Shown: positions 36,381 through 45,671, counted from the first letter of the stretch. The stretch is 64,000 nt of DNA from Winogradskyella marincola (GCF_029624125.1 NZ_JARSBN010000004.1:186001-250000), one strand, 5' to 3'. Notes: generated from the sequence alone by a model not told the origin. Program-made: numbers and translations.

Positions 36381-38087
36381 TTAGCTTAAAATATTAGGTA
36401 AAAATGAACTTACTATAAGTATAAAAACAAAGAATGAAATTAGTATAATACTTTCCTTTTTAAATAAATCCTTAAAGCTAACTTTATAATCCATCTCTAT
36501 TTGTTTTGCTGGCACTTTATGGGTTAATTTACTCACTAAAATGGCAACTAAAATTGCTATTATAAATCCTGTAAGATTGTACCAAATCCAAAAAATATCT
36601 GGCACATTATTATATCCTAAATCTGCTAATGCTAGGTGAATAGAATCTTGACCCGAATAAAACTGACCTTGTGTGAAAAAGTAGACTAACTCTGGTAAGT
36701 ATTTAAAAATAAGGTTTACTGCTACCGATGTTATAATAGCGGCATTCATACCAATATGATTAACTTTTTTTAAGAATATTGCAATAACAAAAGCAGCTAA
36801 TATTGGCCCATAAAACAAGGACGTAATAGCGTTAATAAGCTCTATAACTGTGCTTTGGCTATTACCAAAAAGATATGCTGCAAGTATACAAACTACACCC
36901 CAAAAAACAACAAGTCCTTTAGATAATACCATATAGCGTTTTTCGGACAGCTTGTTTTTTCCACTATTAAAAAAATCTTCGATAGTTACAGCACTTAAAG
37001 AATTAATGGTAGAACTTAATGAAGACATAGCAGCAGATAAGATACCAACCATTAAAATACCTATTAATCCATTTGGTAAATATTTGGTAATAAATACTGG
37101 CATCATTAAATCTGGTTTTATACCAGAAGTTGCATATTCTGCAGGATAATGCACACGCGTTGTTTCTTGTATGCTTTGATAAAACTCTGGAATATTACTT
37201 ACTAAATAGCCAATAATTAATCCCATGATACAATACACTAGCACTACCGGAAATCTTAGCAAACCGTTAGCCATTAAAAGTTTTCTTATTGTACCTTCGT
37301 CTTTTGCAGATAATAAACGTTGTGCTTGGGTTTGGTCTGTCCCGTAATATGATAAATACAAAAACAAGCCACCTAAAAGCATTGGCCAAAAGCCATATTC
37401 TTCATCTTGAAAAACGCCTAAATTAGACAGGTCTATAACCTGTAATCTTTCGGCATTAAAACCTGTAAATGTTCCGGTTTGTTCCATTAAAGAATAACCA
37501 ACGATAAGGCAAATTATTAATCCTGAAAACAGAATTATCATTTGTATTGCATCGCCCCAAACAACTGCTTTCATACCACCTTGATACGAATAGATAAGTG
37601 TAACAATACTTATTATAATTAGCGTCCAATGAAAACTTATACCAACTACAGCTTGTATAATTAATGCCATAGTAAATACCATTACGCCTGTTCCTAAAGC
37701 TCTACTAATTTGAAAAACAACACTAATTAATTTTCGAGTAGACTTAGAAAACCTACGCTCTAGATATTCATAAATACTAACAATACCTGATTTGTATAAA
37801 GGTGGAATTATGAAAAACATTATCCCAATCATAGCTAGAGGTACACCAAACTCAAAGGTTAGCCATTTTAATCCTCCGTTAGCTTTTAGACCGACAAAAG
37901 CTGGTGCTGAAATAAAACTAATGGCTGATAATTGGGTTGCCATAGTTGATAAACTTAACGGAAACCAACCTAAACTTTTTCCTCCTAAAAAATAATCTTT
38001 AGAATCTTTATTTTCTTTGAAGAAATAGCCCATAGCCACAAAACCTATGAGATATACAATTATAATGGTGTAATCTAGCCAATTCAT
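36381..38087 (-). CDS. sodium:solute symporter (SSS family)
   Basis: 568-residue inner-membrane protein with ~13-14 helices. DYFLGGKSLGWFPLSLSTMATQLSAISFISAPAFVG is the SSS N-terminal signature, and YGTDQTQAQRLLSAKDE is the conserved mid-protein loop of SGLT-like members. Sodium-coupled uptake of a sugar or sugar-like solute is expected. It is 11 bp from the hydrolase gene and 3 bp from glycerate kinase. Because the hydrolase has no signal peptide, this transporter probably imports the intact glycoside. Confidence 0.9.
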   Translation of the reverse strand: MNWLDYTIIIVYLIGFVAMGYFFKENKDSKDYFLGGKSLGWFPLSLSTMATQLSAISFISAPAFVGLKANGGLKWLTFEFGVPLAMIGIMFFIIPPLYKSGIVSIYEYLERRFSKSTRKLISVVFQISRALGTGVMVFTMALIIQAVVGISFHWTLIIISIVTLIYSYQGGMKAVVWGDAIQMIILFSGLIICLIVGYSLMEQTGTFTGFNAERLQVIDLSNLGVFQDEEYGFWPMLLGGLFLYLSYYGTDQTQAQRLLSAKDEGTIRKLLMANGLLRFPVVLVYCIMGLIIGYLVSNIPEFYQSIQETTRVHYPAEYATSGIKPDLMMPVFITKYLPNGLIGILMVGILSAAMSSLSSTINSLSAVTIEDFFNSGKNKLSEKRYMVLSKGLVVFWGVVCILAAYLFGNSQSTVIELINAITSLFYGPILAAFVIAIFLKKVNHIGMNAAIITSVAVNLIFKYLPELVYFFTQGQFYSGQDSIHLALADLGYNNVPDIFWIWYNLTGFIIAILVAILVSKLTHKVPAKQIEMDYKVSFKDLFKKESIILISFFVFILIVSSFLPNILS

Positions 38088-38098
38088 TTAAGTTGCTT

Positions 38099-39409
38099 TT
38101 AGTCTTTTAATAAATCTAGTAATAATGCTGCACTCCAAGAAAAGTTATTTCCTCCGTACCCAGCATGTTCTGTTACAGATTTTCTAGAATCGAAATATTC
38201 GAAGAAACCATATTTTTCTACTAGTGTTATAGAATCTTCTTTTACACGGTTAGCAATATCAGTAAATTCATAATTATTTAGTCCATTATAAAGCATCCAA
38301 TTAAGATTTATCCAAATTGGTCCTCGCCAATATTTTTTTGGATTAAACCTATCACTTTCTGGGTCGAAAGATGCACAAAGATAACGGTCTTCTCCTCCAA
38401 ACTTTTTGATTAGCGTTTTTACCATTACGTCAGCGTGTTCTTTTGTTGGTATATTGGAAAATAAAGGTGCAAAAGATGAAGACGAAAGATGTTCTATCTG
38501 CTTTTCGTTTCTTAAATCGTAATGTACGTAAGCCCCTAATTTTTCGTTATAAAGCTTTTCGTTAAATCTTGTTATTGCCTTTTCTTGCCAAGCTTTTAAT
38601 GTACTTATTTTATCTTCGGAATCACCAATCATTTCATACAATTCAATTAATGCTTCGTTAGATTTAATAAGCATGGCATTAAATAATGGGTCTTGTACTA
38701 AGAATGGTGATAATTCTGCAATTTTTGCGTCATCGTAATTATGCGCTTTTGCAATTTCAATTAAATGAAGATAGTAGTCATACTCTCTATTTGTTGGTCT
38801 TTGCGCTGCATCGACGTGTGTGGTATCTCTTCTTTCAAACTTATAGTTTGGTGGATCCATAGTCTCCCAAATATCGTCCCAAATTGGTGAATTGTCTGTA
38901 CCAGATTCCCAATTATGATATATGAAGACCAATCCTTCTTGATTTGGGTCTCTGTGGTTGTAAAAATGTTGATGGTTAAAGAAAACTTTGTCTATGTTTT
39001 GCTTAATAAAATTTAGCATATCCTCTTTATCATCTACAATATCATAAATTTCTTTAAGTACAAATCCTAATACTGGCGGTTGCGTCATACCAGTTGTTCT
39101 GTGACTTTTTGATGCTAATGGATGAAGTTTTGATAAGTGAAAATCTGGACCCGGAAAATAAGTATCACTATCGTTATGAAATACGATGTGAGGAATAAAT
39201 CCGTTTTCCCATTGCGCTCTTAATAACGCTTCTACTTCTCGTTTTGCTTTGTTACTATCGTAATGGGCAAATCCGATAGCTATGAAGCCTGAATCCCAAT
39301 TCCATTGAAAAGGATATAAGCCTTCACAAGGTATTGTAAATCCTTTATCTTCATTAAAGTTAGCATCAAGAATATGTTTTGCTTTTTCTTGTAGGTTGTC
39401 TTTACTCAT
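38099..39409 (-). CDS. GH63 mannosyl/glucosylglycerate hydrolase-like enzyme
   Basis: 436-residue (alpha/alpha)6 glycoside hydrolase without a signal peptide, hence cytoplasmic. Helix-repeat motifs FQWNWDSGFIAIG (34-46), WESGTDNSPIWD (167-178), YWRGPIWINLNWM (360-372) and a C-terminal TEHAGYGGNNFSWSAAL (413-429) match the MGH1-like GH63 group that includes mannosylglycerate and glucosylglycerate hydrolases. Predicted catalytic acid is Asp172 and base Glu414, by analogy with that group. The reaction would be glycosylglycerate to hexose plus D-glycerate. Trehalase-like or other alpha-glucosidase activity is the alternative, but the adjacent glycerate kinase favours glycerate as product. Confidence 0.8.
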   Translation of the reverse strand: MSKDNLQEKAKHILDANFNEDKGFTIPCEGLYPFQWNWDSGFIAIGFAHYDSNKAKREVEALLRAQWENGFIPHIVFHNDSDTYFPGPDFHLSKLHPLASKSHRTTGMTQPPVLGFVLKEIYDIVDDKEDMLNFIKQNIDKVFFNHQHFYNHRDPNQEGLVFIYHNWESGTDNSPIWDDIWETMDPPNYKFERRDTTHVDAAQRPTNREYDYYLHLIEIAKAHNYDDAKIAELSPFLVQDPLFNAMLIKSNEALIELYEMIGDSEDKISTLKAWQEKAITRFNEKLYNEKLGAYVHYDLRNEKQIEHLSSSSFAPLFSNIPTKEHADVMVKTLIKKFGGEDRYLCASFDPESDRFNPKKYWRGPIWINLNWMLYNGLNNYEFTDIANRVKEDSITLVEKYGFFEYFDSRKSVTEHAGYGGNNFSWSAALLLDLLKD

Positions 39410-39440
39410 AGTTTGTGTTGTTGAAAATGATTGTAAAAAG

Positions 39441-39473
39441 AAAGCATTGACACTAACGAGAGGCCAATGCTTT
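39441..39473 (-). terminator. hairpin between receptor and hydrolase genes
   Basis: On the minus strand AAAGCATTG and CAATGCTTT flank a 15-nt loop and are followed by C then TTTTT. It lies in the 83-bp gap after the TonB-receptor stop and could act as a partial terminator or 3' end stabiliser that gives more receptor than downstream enzymes. Confidence 0.55.
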
Positions 39474-39492
39474 GCTACTCAATCAATCAATC

Positions 39493-42159
39493 TTAAAAAT
39501 TAAACGTTGTTGTTATAAAAAATCGTCGTGGTAGAATTGGTCTTCCCAGGAAAAATTCACCGTCATCAGATTGTCCTGCAATTCCAGCTCTTGGATTACC
39601 TTCAGTAAGACCTTGACTATCAAATAAATTAAATACTGAAAAACCGACTCTAAGTGAACTATCCCCTTGGGTTTCGAATGTATAACCAGCTCCTAATCTA
39701 AATATTGAAATAGCATCTAGCTCAACATTATTAGTATCATCTGTAAACTTAGAGCCTGTATGATTTACTGAGAATACTGCATCAAACTTTTGATTATCAT
39801 AGTTTAACCCTAATGTTCCAAGTATGTTTGGTTGTCTTGCCAACTCGTTACCAACATTAACCTCTGAAGAGGTGTTATCTACTAAGTTTTCTTGTAAATT
39901 TTCAGTTATCTCGTGGTCTTGGTATGTAAACGTAGCAAAAGCAGAAAGGTCATCATTAAATCTATATTTAGCTGTCGCCTCTAAACCAAAAGTTCTTGTT
40001 GCTTGGGTAGAACGTGCCTGATCTACAAGCTCACCACCAACTATAGCCTGAGTAATTTTAATTCTGTCACTTAAACCAACATAAAACAATGCAGCTGTCC
40101 CAGAGAATTTAGACGTTCCAAACTTTGCACCTATTTCTCCTTGTAATATCTTCTCCATATCATACTCAGTATCTCTAATACCTGGCACTGGTGCAAATCC
40201 TCTTAATTGTGGAATAAAATATCCTTTAGAAAAGTTTGCATAAAGATTTGTAGATTCTGTTAACTCATACAATCCAGCTAACGACACTGCCCAATCTGTA
40301 GCATCAACTTCACCTGTTGTAAAACTACCGTCAGCATATCTTACAGTGCTTAATTCTGTTGTTAAATCTGGGTTATCGTAAACTTGTGTATCTGTTAAAC
40401 CTCCATTTCTAAAAGTACCTTTAGTATTTTCAATTCTAAAGCCAACATCAAATCTCCATCTATCAAATTTCATTTCATCCGTAATGTAAAATGCTGTTCT
40501 ACTCTGAGTTAAAAATCTATTTGATGTCATACCAATTCTATTGTACAACCCACCTTCTGAATAAACAACATTAGCACCACCTGCATCTGTATAACTTAAA
40601 TTTACTAACTGTGGATTATTATTAAATTCTGATAAAACTCGGTACTGATAGTTAACATCTTCAGCCTCTGTTCTTGCTAAATACACACCTCCTGTAAAAG
40701 TATGGTTACCACCTGGTGCATTGTAAATAAAATTAGCCTCCCCTGAATAATCTGTCATAGGACGTAATCTATCTATATGTAAGTTTTCTACAACTAAATC
40801 ACTGCCATTTATTTGGTCTGTAGAGCCACCTTGGTAAGTTGCACTATATCCTGTATTACCAGGTGCAACTTCAGACACGTAATCCGATAACGAAATTGGG
40901 TTTCCGTAATCACCATTACCGCCAACATATAACGCAAAATTGTGTTGGTAATTTGCGTATCTAATTTTTGATTTAAACTTTAGATTATCGCTTAAGTTAT
41001 AATCAAAATCTGCTAATAAATAACCACCTTTTGTATAAACACCGTCATCTATTGGGCTTTCGTAAACACCTCCAGGTGTTAAAAAAGACGTATTAGCTAA
41101 TTCACCAGACAATAATTGCTCTACATCATCGCCATCATTACCTGCTATACGCTCTCTAGATCCACCCTCTAGAGGCAATGGTAAAAAGAATTGTGCACGA
41201 TCATTTATAAACTGCCCATGAACAGTTAAAGAACCATTTTCAAACTTTTGTTTAATATTTGTTCTTAATTGAAATCCTCGTGTGTCTAAACCTGTTTCTA
41301 TAGGACCACTATCTTTTCTTATGAAACCAGTTACGGCATAAAAGGTATTAGAGTCTTCACCTCCCAAACGTCCTCCAGAATAAAAATCTGTTTTAAGCCT
41401 TCCTCTATTGCCGTATTCCATATTAATAATATTCTCTGCATTAGTATCACCTGTTTTGCTTGTATAATTAATCATACCAGAAACAGAACCTGGACCATAA
41501 AGTATAGAAGCACCACCTCTAACAAATTCTACGCCTTTAAAACCAATATCTGGTCTTGCATATACATCATGCGCAGAAGAATTTAAGCCAAACGTACTCA
41601 TTAGAGGTACTCCGTCATACATTAAAGGATTAAAAACATATTGTCCTCCAGAAGGTAAACCTCTTATAAATAAATTTGTTGCAGTTTCACCACCACCACC
41701 TTCAGCGGTAATACCTGGTACACTTCTTAAAATGTCTGCTTGACTGTTAGCAGAAAGCTTCACAATTTCGGCTTGCTTAATAGCGGTAATAGACATTGGT
41801 GTATCTTTTTGAGATCTAAACGTAGAAGAGGCTGTAAGAACTACTGCATCTAAAGCATTGCCTCCTTCTTCTAAAACAATATCTAAATTAATAGTAGAGC
41901 CATCACAATTAATGACTTTTTCGAAGGTTGTAAAACCTACATAAGAAACCTGAATGGTTTGCTCACCAGATAGATTAGTAGTAAAATTAAAGTTACCATC
42001 AAAATCTGAAATTGAACCAGAAGCGCTGCCTTTTATCAATACGTTAGCACCTGCAATAGCAACACCTGATTCGTCTAATACTTTACCCTTGACTTCTGTT
42101 TGCGAAAACAAACTAAAAACACTGAAAGCGAGTAAAATTGAGAGTAGTAATTTTTTCAT
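39493..42159 (-). CDS. TonB-dependent outer-membrane receptor of the glycosylglycerate cassette
   Basis: 888 residues: signal peptide (MKKLLLSILLAFSVFSLFSQ), a carboxypeptidase-regulatory-like domain (~22-100: VKGKVLDESGVAIAGANVLIKG), plug domain (~115-235: PMSITAIKQAEIV, then FIRGLPSGGQYVFNP), and a 22-strand barrel ending RRFFITTTFNF with the terminal Phe. There is no SusD partner, so it differs from glycan-binding SusCD pairs and fits a small solute. As first gene of the run, under the LacI-type palindrome, it is expected to import the cassette's substrate. Confidence 0.92.
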   Translation of the reverse strand: MKKLLLSILLAFSVFSLFSQTEVKGKVLDESGVAIAGANVLIKGSASGSISDFDGNFNFTTNLSGEQTIQVSYVGFTTFEKVINCDGSTINLDIVLEEGGNALDAVVLTASSTFRSQKDTPMSITAIKQAEIVKLSANSQADILRSVPGITAEGGGGETATNLFIRGLPSGGQYVFNPLMYDGVPLMSTFGLNSSAHDVYARPDIGFKGVEFVRGGASILYGPGSVSGMINYTSKTGDTNAENIINMEYGNRGRLKTDFYSGGRLGGEDSNTFYAVTGFIRKDSGPIETGLDTRGFQLRTNIKQKFENGSLTVHGQFINDRAQFFLPLPLEGGSRERIAGNDGDDVEQLLSGELANTSFLTPGGVYESPIDDGVYTKGGYLLADFDYNLSDNLKFKSKIRYANYQHNFALYVGGNGDYGNPISLSDYVSEVAPGNTGYSATYQGGSTDQINGSDLVVENLHIDRLRPMTDYSGEANFIYNAPGGNHTFTGGVYLARTEAEDVNYQYRVLSEFNNNPQLVNLSYTDAGGANVVYSEGGLYNRIGMTSNRFLTQSRTAFYITDEMKFDRWRFDVGFRIENTKGTFRNGGLTDTQVYDNPDLTTELSTVRYADGSFTTGEVDATDWAVSLAGLYELTESTNLYANFSKGYFIPQLRGFAPVPGIRDTEYDMEKILQGEIGAKFGTSKFSGTAALFYVGLSDRIKITQAIVGGELVDQARSTQATRTFGLEATAKYRFNDDLSAFATFTYQDHEITENLQENLVDNTSSEVNVGNELARQPNILGTLGLNYDNQKFDAVFSVNHTGSKFTDDTNNVELDAISIFRLGAGYTFETQGDSSLRVGFSVFNLFDSQGLTEGNPRAGIAGQSDDGEFFLGRPILPRRFFITTTFNF

Positions 42160-42238
42160 TGGTTTATGTATTTGTTATTTTTTCATAAATCTATTAACAT
42201 ATTCATAACATTATTGGATAAAATTTATGAAATTTGCA

Positions 42239-42252
42239 CGCAAACGTTTGCG
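42239..42252. promoter_or_regulatory. LacI-type operator palindrome
   Basis: CGCAAACGTTTGCG is a perfect 14-bp palindrome with the central CG typical of LacI/GalR operators. It lies in the 120-bp gap between the divergent receptor gene (79 bp away) and the lacI-family gene (27 bp away). An imperfect second site, GCGAAAACGATTGC, adjoins it with its CG centre 12 bp further on. Both divergent promoters could be repressed from here. Confidence 0.75.
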
Positions 42253-42279
42253 AAAACGATTGCATAAATTATTAAACAA

Positions 42280-43305
42280 ATGAAAAAATCGATTCCGACC
42301 CTAAAAGCTATGGCAGAGCAACTTGGATTATCCATTTCAACTGTATCCCGTGCTCTTAACAATCATCCAGACATCAGCTCAGAGACCAGAAAACGGGTTC
42401 AGGCCTTGGCGTCTGAAGTGAATTATATTCCTAATATCTTTGCTAAAGGTTTTAGAGCTCACAAAACAAATATCCTTGGAGTTGTGGTACCTAACATTAC
42501 TCATTACTTTACTACCACACTAATAAGAGGCATATTAGAAGAAGCATCCTTGCGTGGCTATAGAGTAATTGTTTCAGAATCTAACAACGATGTTGTAAAA
42601 CAAACAGAAATGCTTAACACCATGATTCAATTTGGAGTTGATGGTGTACTTATGTCAATCTCAAAAATGACACGCGATATTGATTCTATTTTAAAAGTGA
42701 TGCACACTCTACCACTTGTTTTATTAGACAAAGCTTCTAACAAAATACCTTGTACCCAAGTGGTTATAAATGAAGAAGAAGCTGCTTACAATGCCGTAGA
42801 ACATTTAATTAACATAGGTAAAAAGCGTATTGCCATTATTAAAGAGACGCAATTTTCTTATAATTCTGAAAAACGTTTTGCTGGTTACCTTAGAGCTCTT
42901 AAAGACTATAATTTACCAATTGATGAAAAAATAATATTAACAGTAGAAGATATTTCACTTACCCAAGGTGAGCAAATGACCAATATTTTAATGAGTTTAA
43001 AAGAGAAACCCGATGCCATTTTTGCAATAACAGATGGTGCTGCAATAGGTGCTATTAAAACTTTAAAAAAACATAAAGTTAAAATTCCTGAAGACATCGC
43101 AGTGGTAGGATTTAGTAACTCTCTCAACTCTACTATAATTGAACCACAGCTTACAACAGTTGACCAACCTGGACAAAAAATAGGTGCAACAGCAGTCAAA
43201 TACCTTATTCAGGAAATTGACAACCCTAATGTAGAATTAATAAATAAAACCATTGAAGTGAGGAGTAATCTTATTATCAGAGATTCTACACTTAGCATAA
43301 AATAA
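42280..43305 (+). CDS. LacI-family transcriptional regulator
   Basis: 341 residues: HTH (TLKAMAEQLGLSISTVSRALNNHPDISSETRKRVQALASEVNYIPN, ~6-51) and a periplasmic-binding-protein-like sensor (ILGVVVPNITHYFTTTLIRGILEEA onward, DGVLMSISK, AIFAITDGAAIGAIKTLK, TTVDQPGQKIGATAV). It is divergent from the TonB receptor and separated from it by the operator palindrome, so it most likely represses the cassette until the glycoside or a breakdown product binds. Effector identity is inference. Confidence 0.93.
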   Translation: MKKSIPTLKAMAEQLGLSISTVSRALNNHPDISSETRKRVQALASEVNYIPNIFAKGFRAHKTNILGVVVPNITHYFTTTLIRGILEEASLRGYRVIVSESNNDVVKQTEMLNTMIQFGVDGVLMSISKMTRDIDSILKVMHTLPLVLLDKASNKIPCTQVVINEEEAAYNAVEHLINIGKKRIAIIKETQFSYNSEKRFAGYLRALKDYNLPIDEKIILTVEDISLTQGEQMTNILMSLKEKPDAIFAITDGAAIGAIKTLKKHKVKIPEDIAVVGFSNSLNSTIIEPQLTTVDQPGQKIGATAVKYLIQEIDNPNVELINKTIEVRSNLIIRDSTLSIK

Positions 43306-43340
43306 AAATTTTATACCGTTATACACTTTATCAATTTTGA

Positions 43341-43348
43341 TACATTTG
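43341..43348 (+). promoter_or_regulatory. -7 box four nt before uppP
   Basis: TACATTTG matches TANNTTTG exactly and ends 4 nt before the uppP ATG at 43353. It gives uppP-truB a separate, probably leaderless promoter, needed now that ftsX-DUF3098 are far away. Confidence 0.55.
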
Positions 43349-43352
43349 TTGT

Positions 43353-44147
43353 ATGGAAATTATTGATGCTATTATCTTAGGAATTGTACAAGGACTCACA
43401 GAGTTTTTACCTGTATCCTCCAGTGGTCATTTAGAATTAGGAAAAGCTATTCTTGGCGATAATTCGTTACCAAAAGAAAGTTTATTATTTACAGTAGTAC
43501 TACACTTTGCAACTGCACTGAGTACTATTGTTATTTTTAGAAAAGATATTCTAGATATTATAAAAGGTATCTTAAAATTTGAATGGAACGAAGATTTACA
43601 ATTTCTAAGCAAAATTGTAATCTCTATGATACCTGCTGTAATCGTTGGTTTGTTTTTTGAAGAACAGCTCGAAGCCCTTTTTAACGGCAACATCTTATTG
43701 GTTGGTGTTATGCTAATTGTTACGGCAATTCTATTATTTATGGCAGACAGAGCTAAGGACACCAACAAAAATGTAACGTTTAGTGATGCGTTTGTTATTG
43801 GTATATCTCAAGCCATTGCCATGTTGCCTGGTATCTCTCGTTCTGGAGCTACGATTTCTACTTCGGTATTATTGGGTAATGACAAAACCAAGGCTGCTCG
43901 TTTTTCTTTTTTGATGGTAGTGCCTTTAATTTTTGGAAAAATTGCTAAAGATATTTTAGGTGGAGAAATCACTTACGACAGTGCCAACTTTACAACACTA
44001 GGCATTGGTTTTATTGCTGCTTTTGTAGCAGGACTATTTGCCTGTAAATGGATGATTGCACTAGTAAAACAAAGTAAACTCACCTACTTCTCAATCTACT
44101 GCATCATCGTTGGTATTGCTGCAATAATCTGGTCATTAGCATCATGA
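43353..44147 (+). CDS. uppP: undecaprenyl-diphosphate phosphatase
   Basis: 264-residue integral membrane enzyme (BacA family) that recycles undecaprenyl pyrophosphate, the cell-wall lipid carrier, and confers bacitracin tolerance. Active-site blocks GLTEFLPVSSSGHLELG (~15-31) and LPGISRSGATISTSVLLG (~156-173) are complete. Its stop overlaps the truB start by 4 bp. Confidence 0.96.
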   Translation: MEIIDAIILGIVQGLTEFLPVSSSGHLELGKAILGDNSLPKESLLFTVVLHFATALSTIVIFRKDILDIIKGILKFEWNEDLQFLSKIVISMIPAVIVGLFFEEQLEALFNGNILLVGVMLIVTAILLFMADRAKDTNKNVTFSDAFVIGISQAIAMLPGISRSGATISTSVLLGNDKTKAARFSFLMVVPLIFGKIAKDILGGEITYDSANFTTLGIGFIAAFVAGLFACKWMIALVKQSKLTYFSIYCIIVGIAAIIWSLAS

Positions 44148-44854
44148 AAACTTTAGAAGATTACAAAAACGGACAGGTTCTGTTAATTGACAAACCGCTA
44201 ACCTGGACTTCATTCCAAGCCGTAAACAAACTACGCTGGGCTATTAGAAAAGCCTATGCCATTAAGAAAATAAAAGTTGGGCATGCTGGCACTTTAGATC
44301 CACTCGCCACTGGCTTACTAGTGATTTGCACTGGTAAAATGACCAAGCAGATTAATACCTTTCAAGGTCAGGAAAAAGAATATACAGGCACTTTTGTTGT
44401 TGGCAGTACCACTCCATCCTACGATTTAGAAACTGAAATTGATGCTAAATTTGCTATAGATCATATTTCTGAAGACTTAATTCACCAAACTACCAAACAG
44501 TTTATTGGTAAAATTGAGCAATTTCCACCTGTATTTTCAGCGATAAAGAAAGATGGTAAACGCTTGTACGAATTTGCCAGAGCTGGTGAAGCTGTTGAAA
44601 TTAAGTCGAGAGAAATTGAAATCTCTGAGTTTGAAATCACAGACATAAATACACTCAACAATTCTATTGAGCTTAATTTTAGGGTGGTTTGTAGCAAAGG
44701 CACATACATTCGTTCTTTAGCTCACGACTTTGGAAAAGCCTTAAACTCTGGTGCACATCTATCGGTTTTAAGACGCACACGTATTGGTGATTTTAAGGTT
44801 GAAAACGCACTAAGTCCTGAAGATTTTATAGCCTCTCTCCCTCTAGACCAATGA
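44144..44854 (+). CDS. truB: tRNA pseudouridine(55) synthase
   Basis: Makes pseudouridine 55 in the T-loop of tRNAs. The catalytic motif GHAGTLDPLATGLL places the nucleophile at Asp52. KPLTWTSFQAVNKLR and the CSKGTYIRSLAHDFG block are typical. Length 236 is short compared with E. coli (314) because the C-terminal PUA domain is absent, as usual in Bacteroidota. Overlaps uppP. Confidence 0.96.
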   Translation: MKTLEDYKNGQVLLIDKPLTWTSFQAVNKLRWAIRKAYAIKKIKVGHAGTLDPLATGLLVICTGKMTKQINTFQGQEKEYTGTFVVGSTTPSYDLETEIDAKFAIDHISEDLIHQTTKQFIGKIEQFPPVFSAIKKDGKRLYEFARAGEAVEIKSREIEISEFEITDINTLNNSIELNFRVVCSKGTYIRSLAHDFGKALNSGAHLSVLRRTRIGDFKVENALSPEDFIASLPLDQ

Positions 44855-44936
44855 TTTAACAAGGGTTTATGAGTGTATTTTAAACTTTTTTAAGTTTATT
44901 TTCGTATATCTATAGGTAAGATTTAATCATAAACAG

Positions 44937-45671
44937 TTGAAATTTATAGAACAATACAAAGCAGGTATTATCACATTTCTTATTTCTGGAATTGTGGTGT
45001 TGGGTATGTTTAGTTTTCAACTAAAACAAAATAGTAAACTCATAACTGAAAACTTTTATGAGATTGAACCTGAACCTGAAATCACAAAAGAAGACCAAGA
45101 ATTATTTGACGCTCTGGACGGTAAATCTACCAACAAAGCTTTTAACGAAGACCAGGAATACAAAGAAATGATGCGCAATTTCAAAACTATGAGCGCTAAT
45201 GATTTTGAACGTACAACCAAAGCTTTAGAAGAGGCTAGAAGCAGTGATATTACAGAAGAAACCAGCATTTCCAAATCCTATGCCAGCAGTAATGCTTATG
45301 CCATAAACTCTGAAGAAACCGAATCTTACAAAAAACTTCAGGAAGAATTAAACAAGCGCTTAGAGAATAAAAAACTAGCAGACGAGCACGCCAAATCTAA
45401 AAGTACACTAACATATTCTTTAACAGGCAGAATTATGCAAGACTACGACATACCTAGATACTTGTGCGAAACCGGAGGTAAAATTGTAGTAAATATTACG
45501 GTAAACGAAAAAGGCATCGTTACCGATGCCTCTATTAATGGATCTTCTAATTCTAGCAACCAATGTTTAATAAATCGTGCATTAGAATATGCTAAAGAAG
45601 CTCTGTTTGATACTTCTAGCAAAACCAAACAAATTGGAACTATTACATTTATGTTTAAAGGAAAAAGTTGA
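44937..45671 (+). CDS. TonB-like energy-transducer protein
   Basis: 244 residues beginning at TTG 44937; the next in-frame codon upstream of interest is a stop at 44913, so no ATG is available. One N-terminal transmembrane helix (~10-27), an acidic/Lys-rich linker (~40-160) and a C-terminal TonB-like domain (GGKIVVNITVNEKGIVTDASI, then TIGTITFMFKG-like ending). It lacks the proline-rich spacer of classic TonB. Probable role is periplasmic, energising outer-membrane transport or another envelope process. Confidence 0.65.
   Translation: MKFIEQYKAGIITFLISGIVVLGMFSFQLKQNSKLITENFYEIEPEPEITKEDQELFDALDGKSTNKAFNEDQEYKEMMRNFKTMSANDFERTTKALEEARSSDITEETSISKSYASSNAYAINSEETESYKKLQEELNKRLENKKLADEHAKSKSTLTYSLTGRIMQDYDIPRYLCETGGKIVVNITVNEKGIVTDASINGSSNSSNQCLINRALEYAKEALFDTSSKTKQIGTITFMFKGKS

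Noticed and set aside
39474..39492. CAAT tandem run near 39480 as a phase-variable microsatellite
   Set aside because: Only about three short units (TCAATCAATCAAT), outside any coding frame.
39493..42159. Polysaccharide utilisation locus based on a SusC-like receptor
   Set aside because: No SusD, no secreted glycoside hydrolase and a cytoplasmic hydrolase; a small-molecule pathway fits better.
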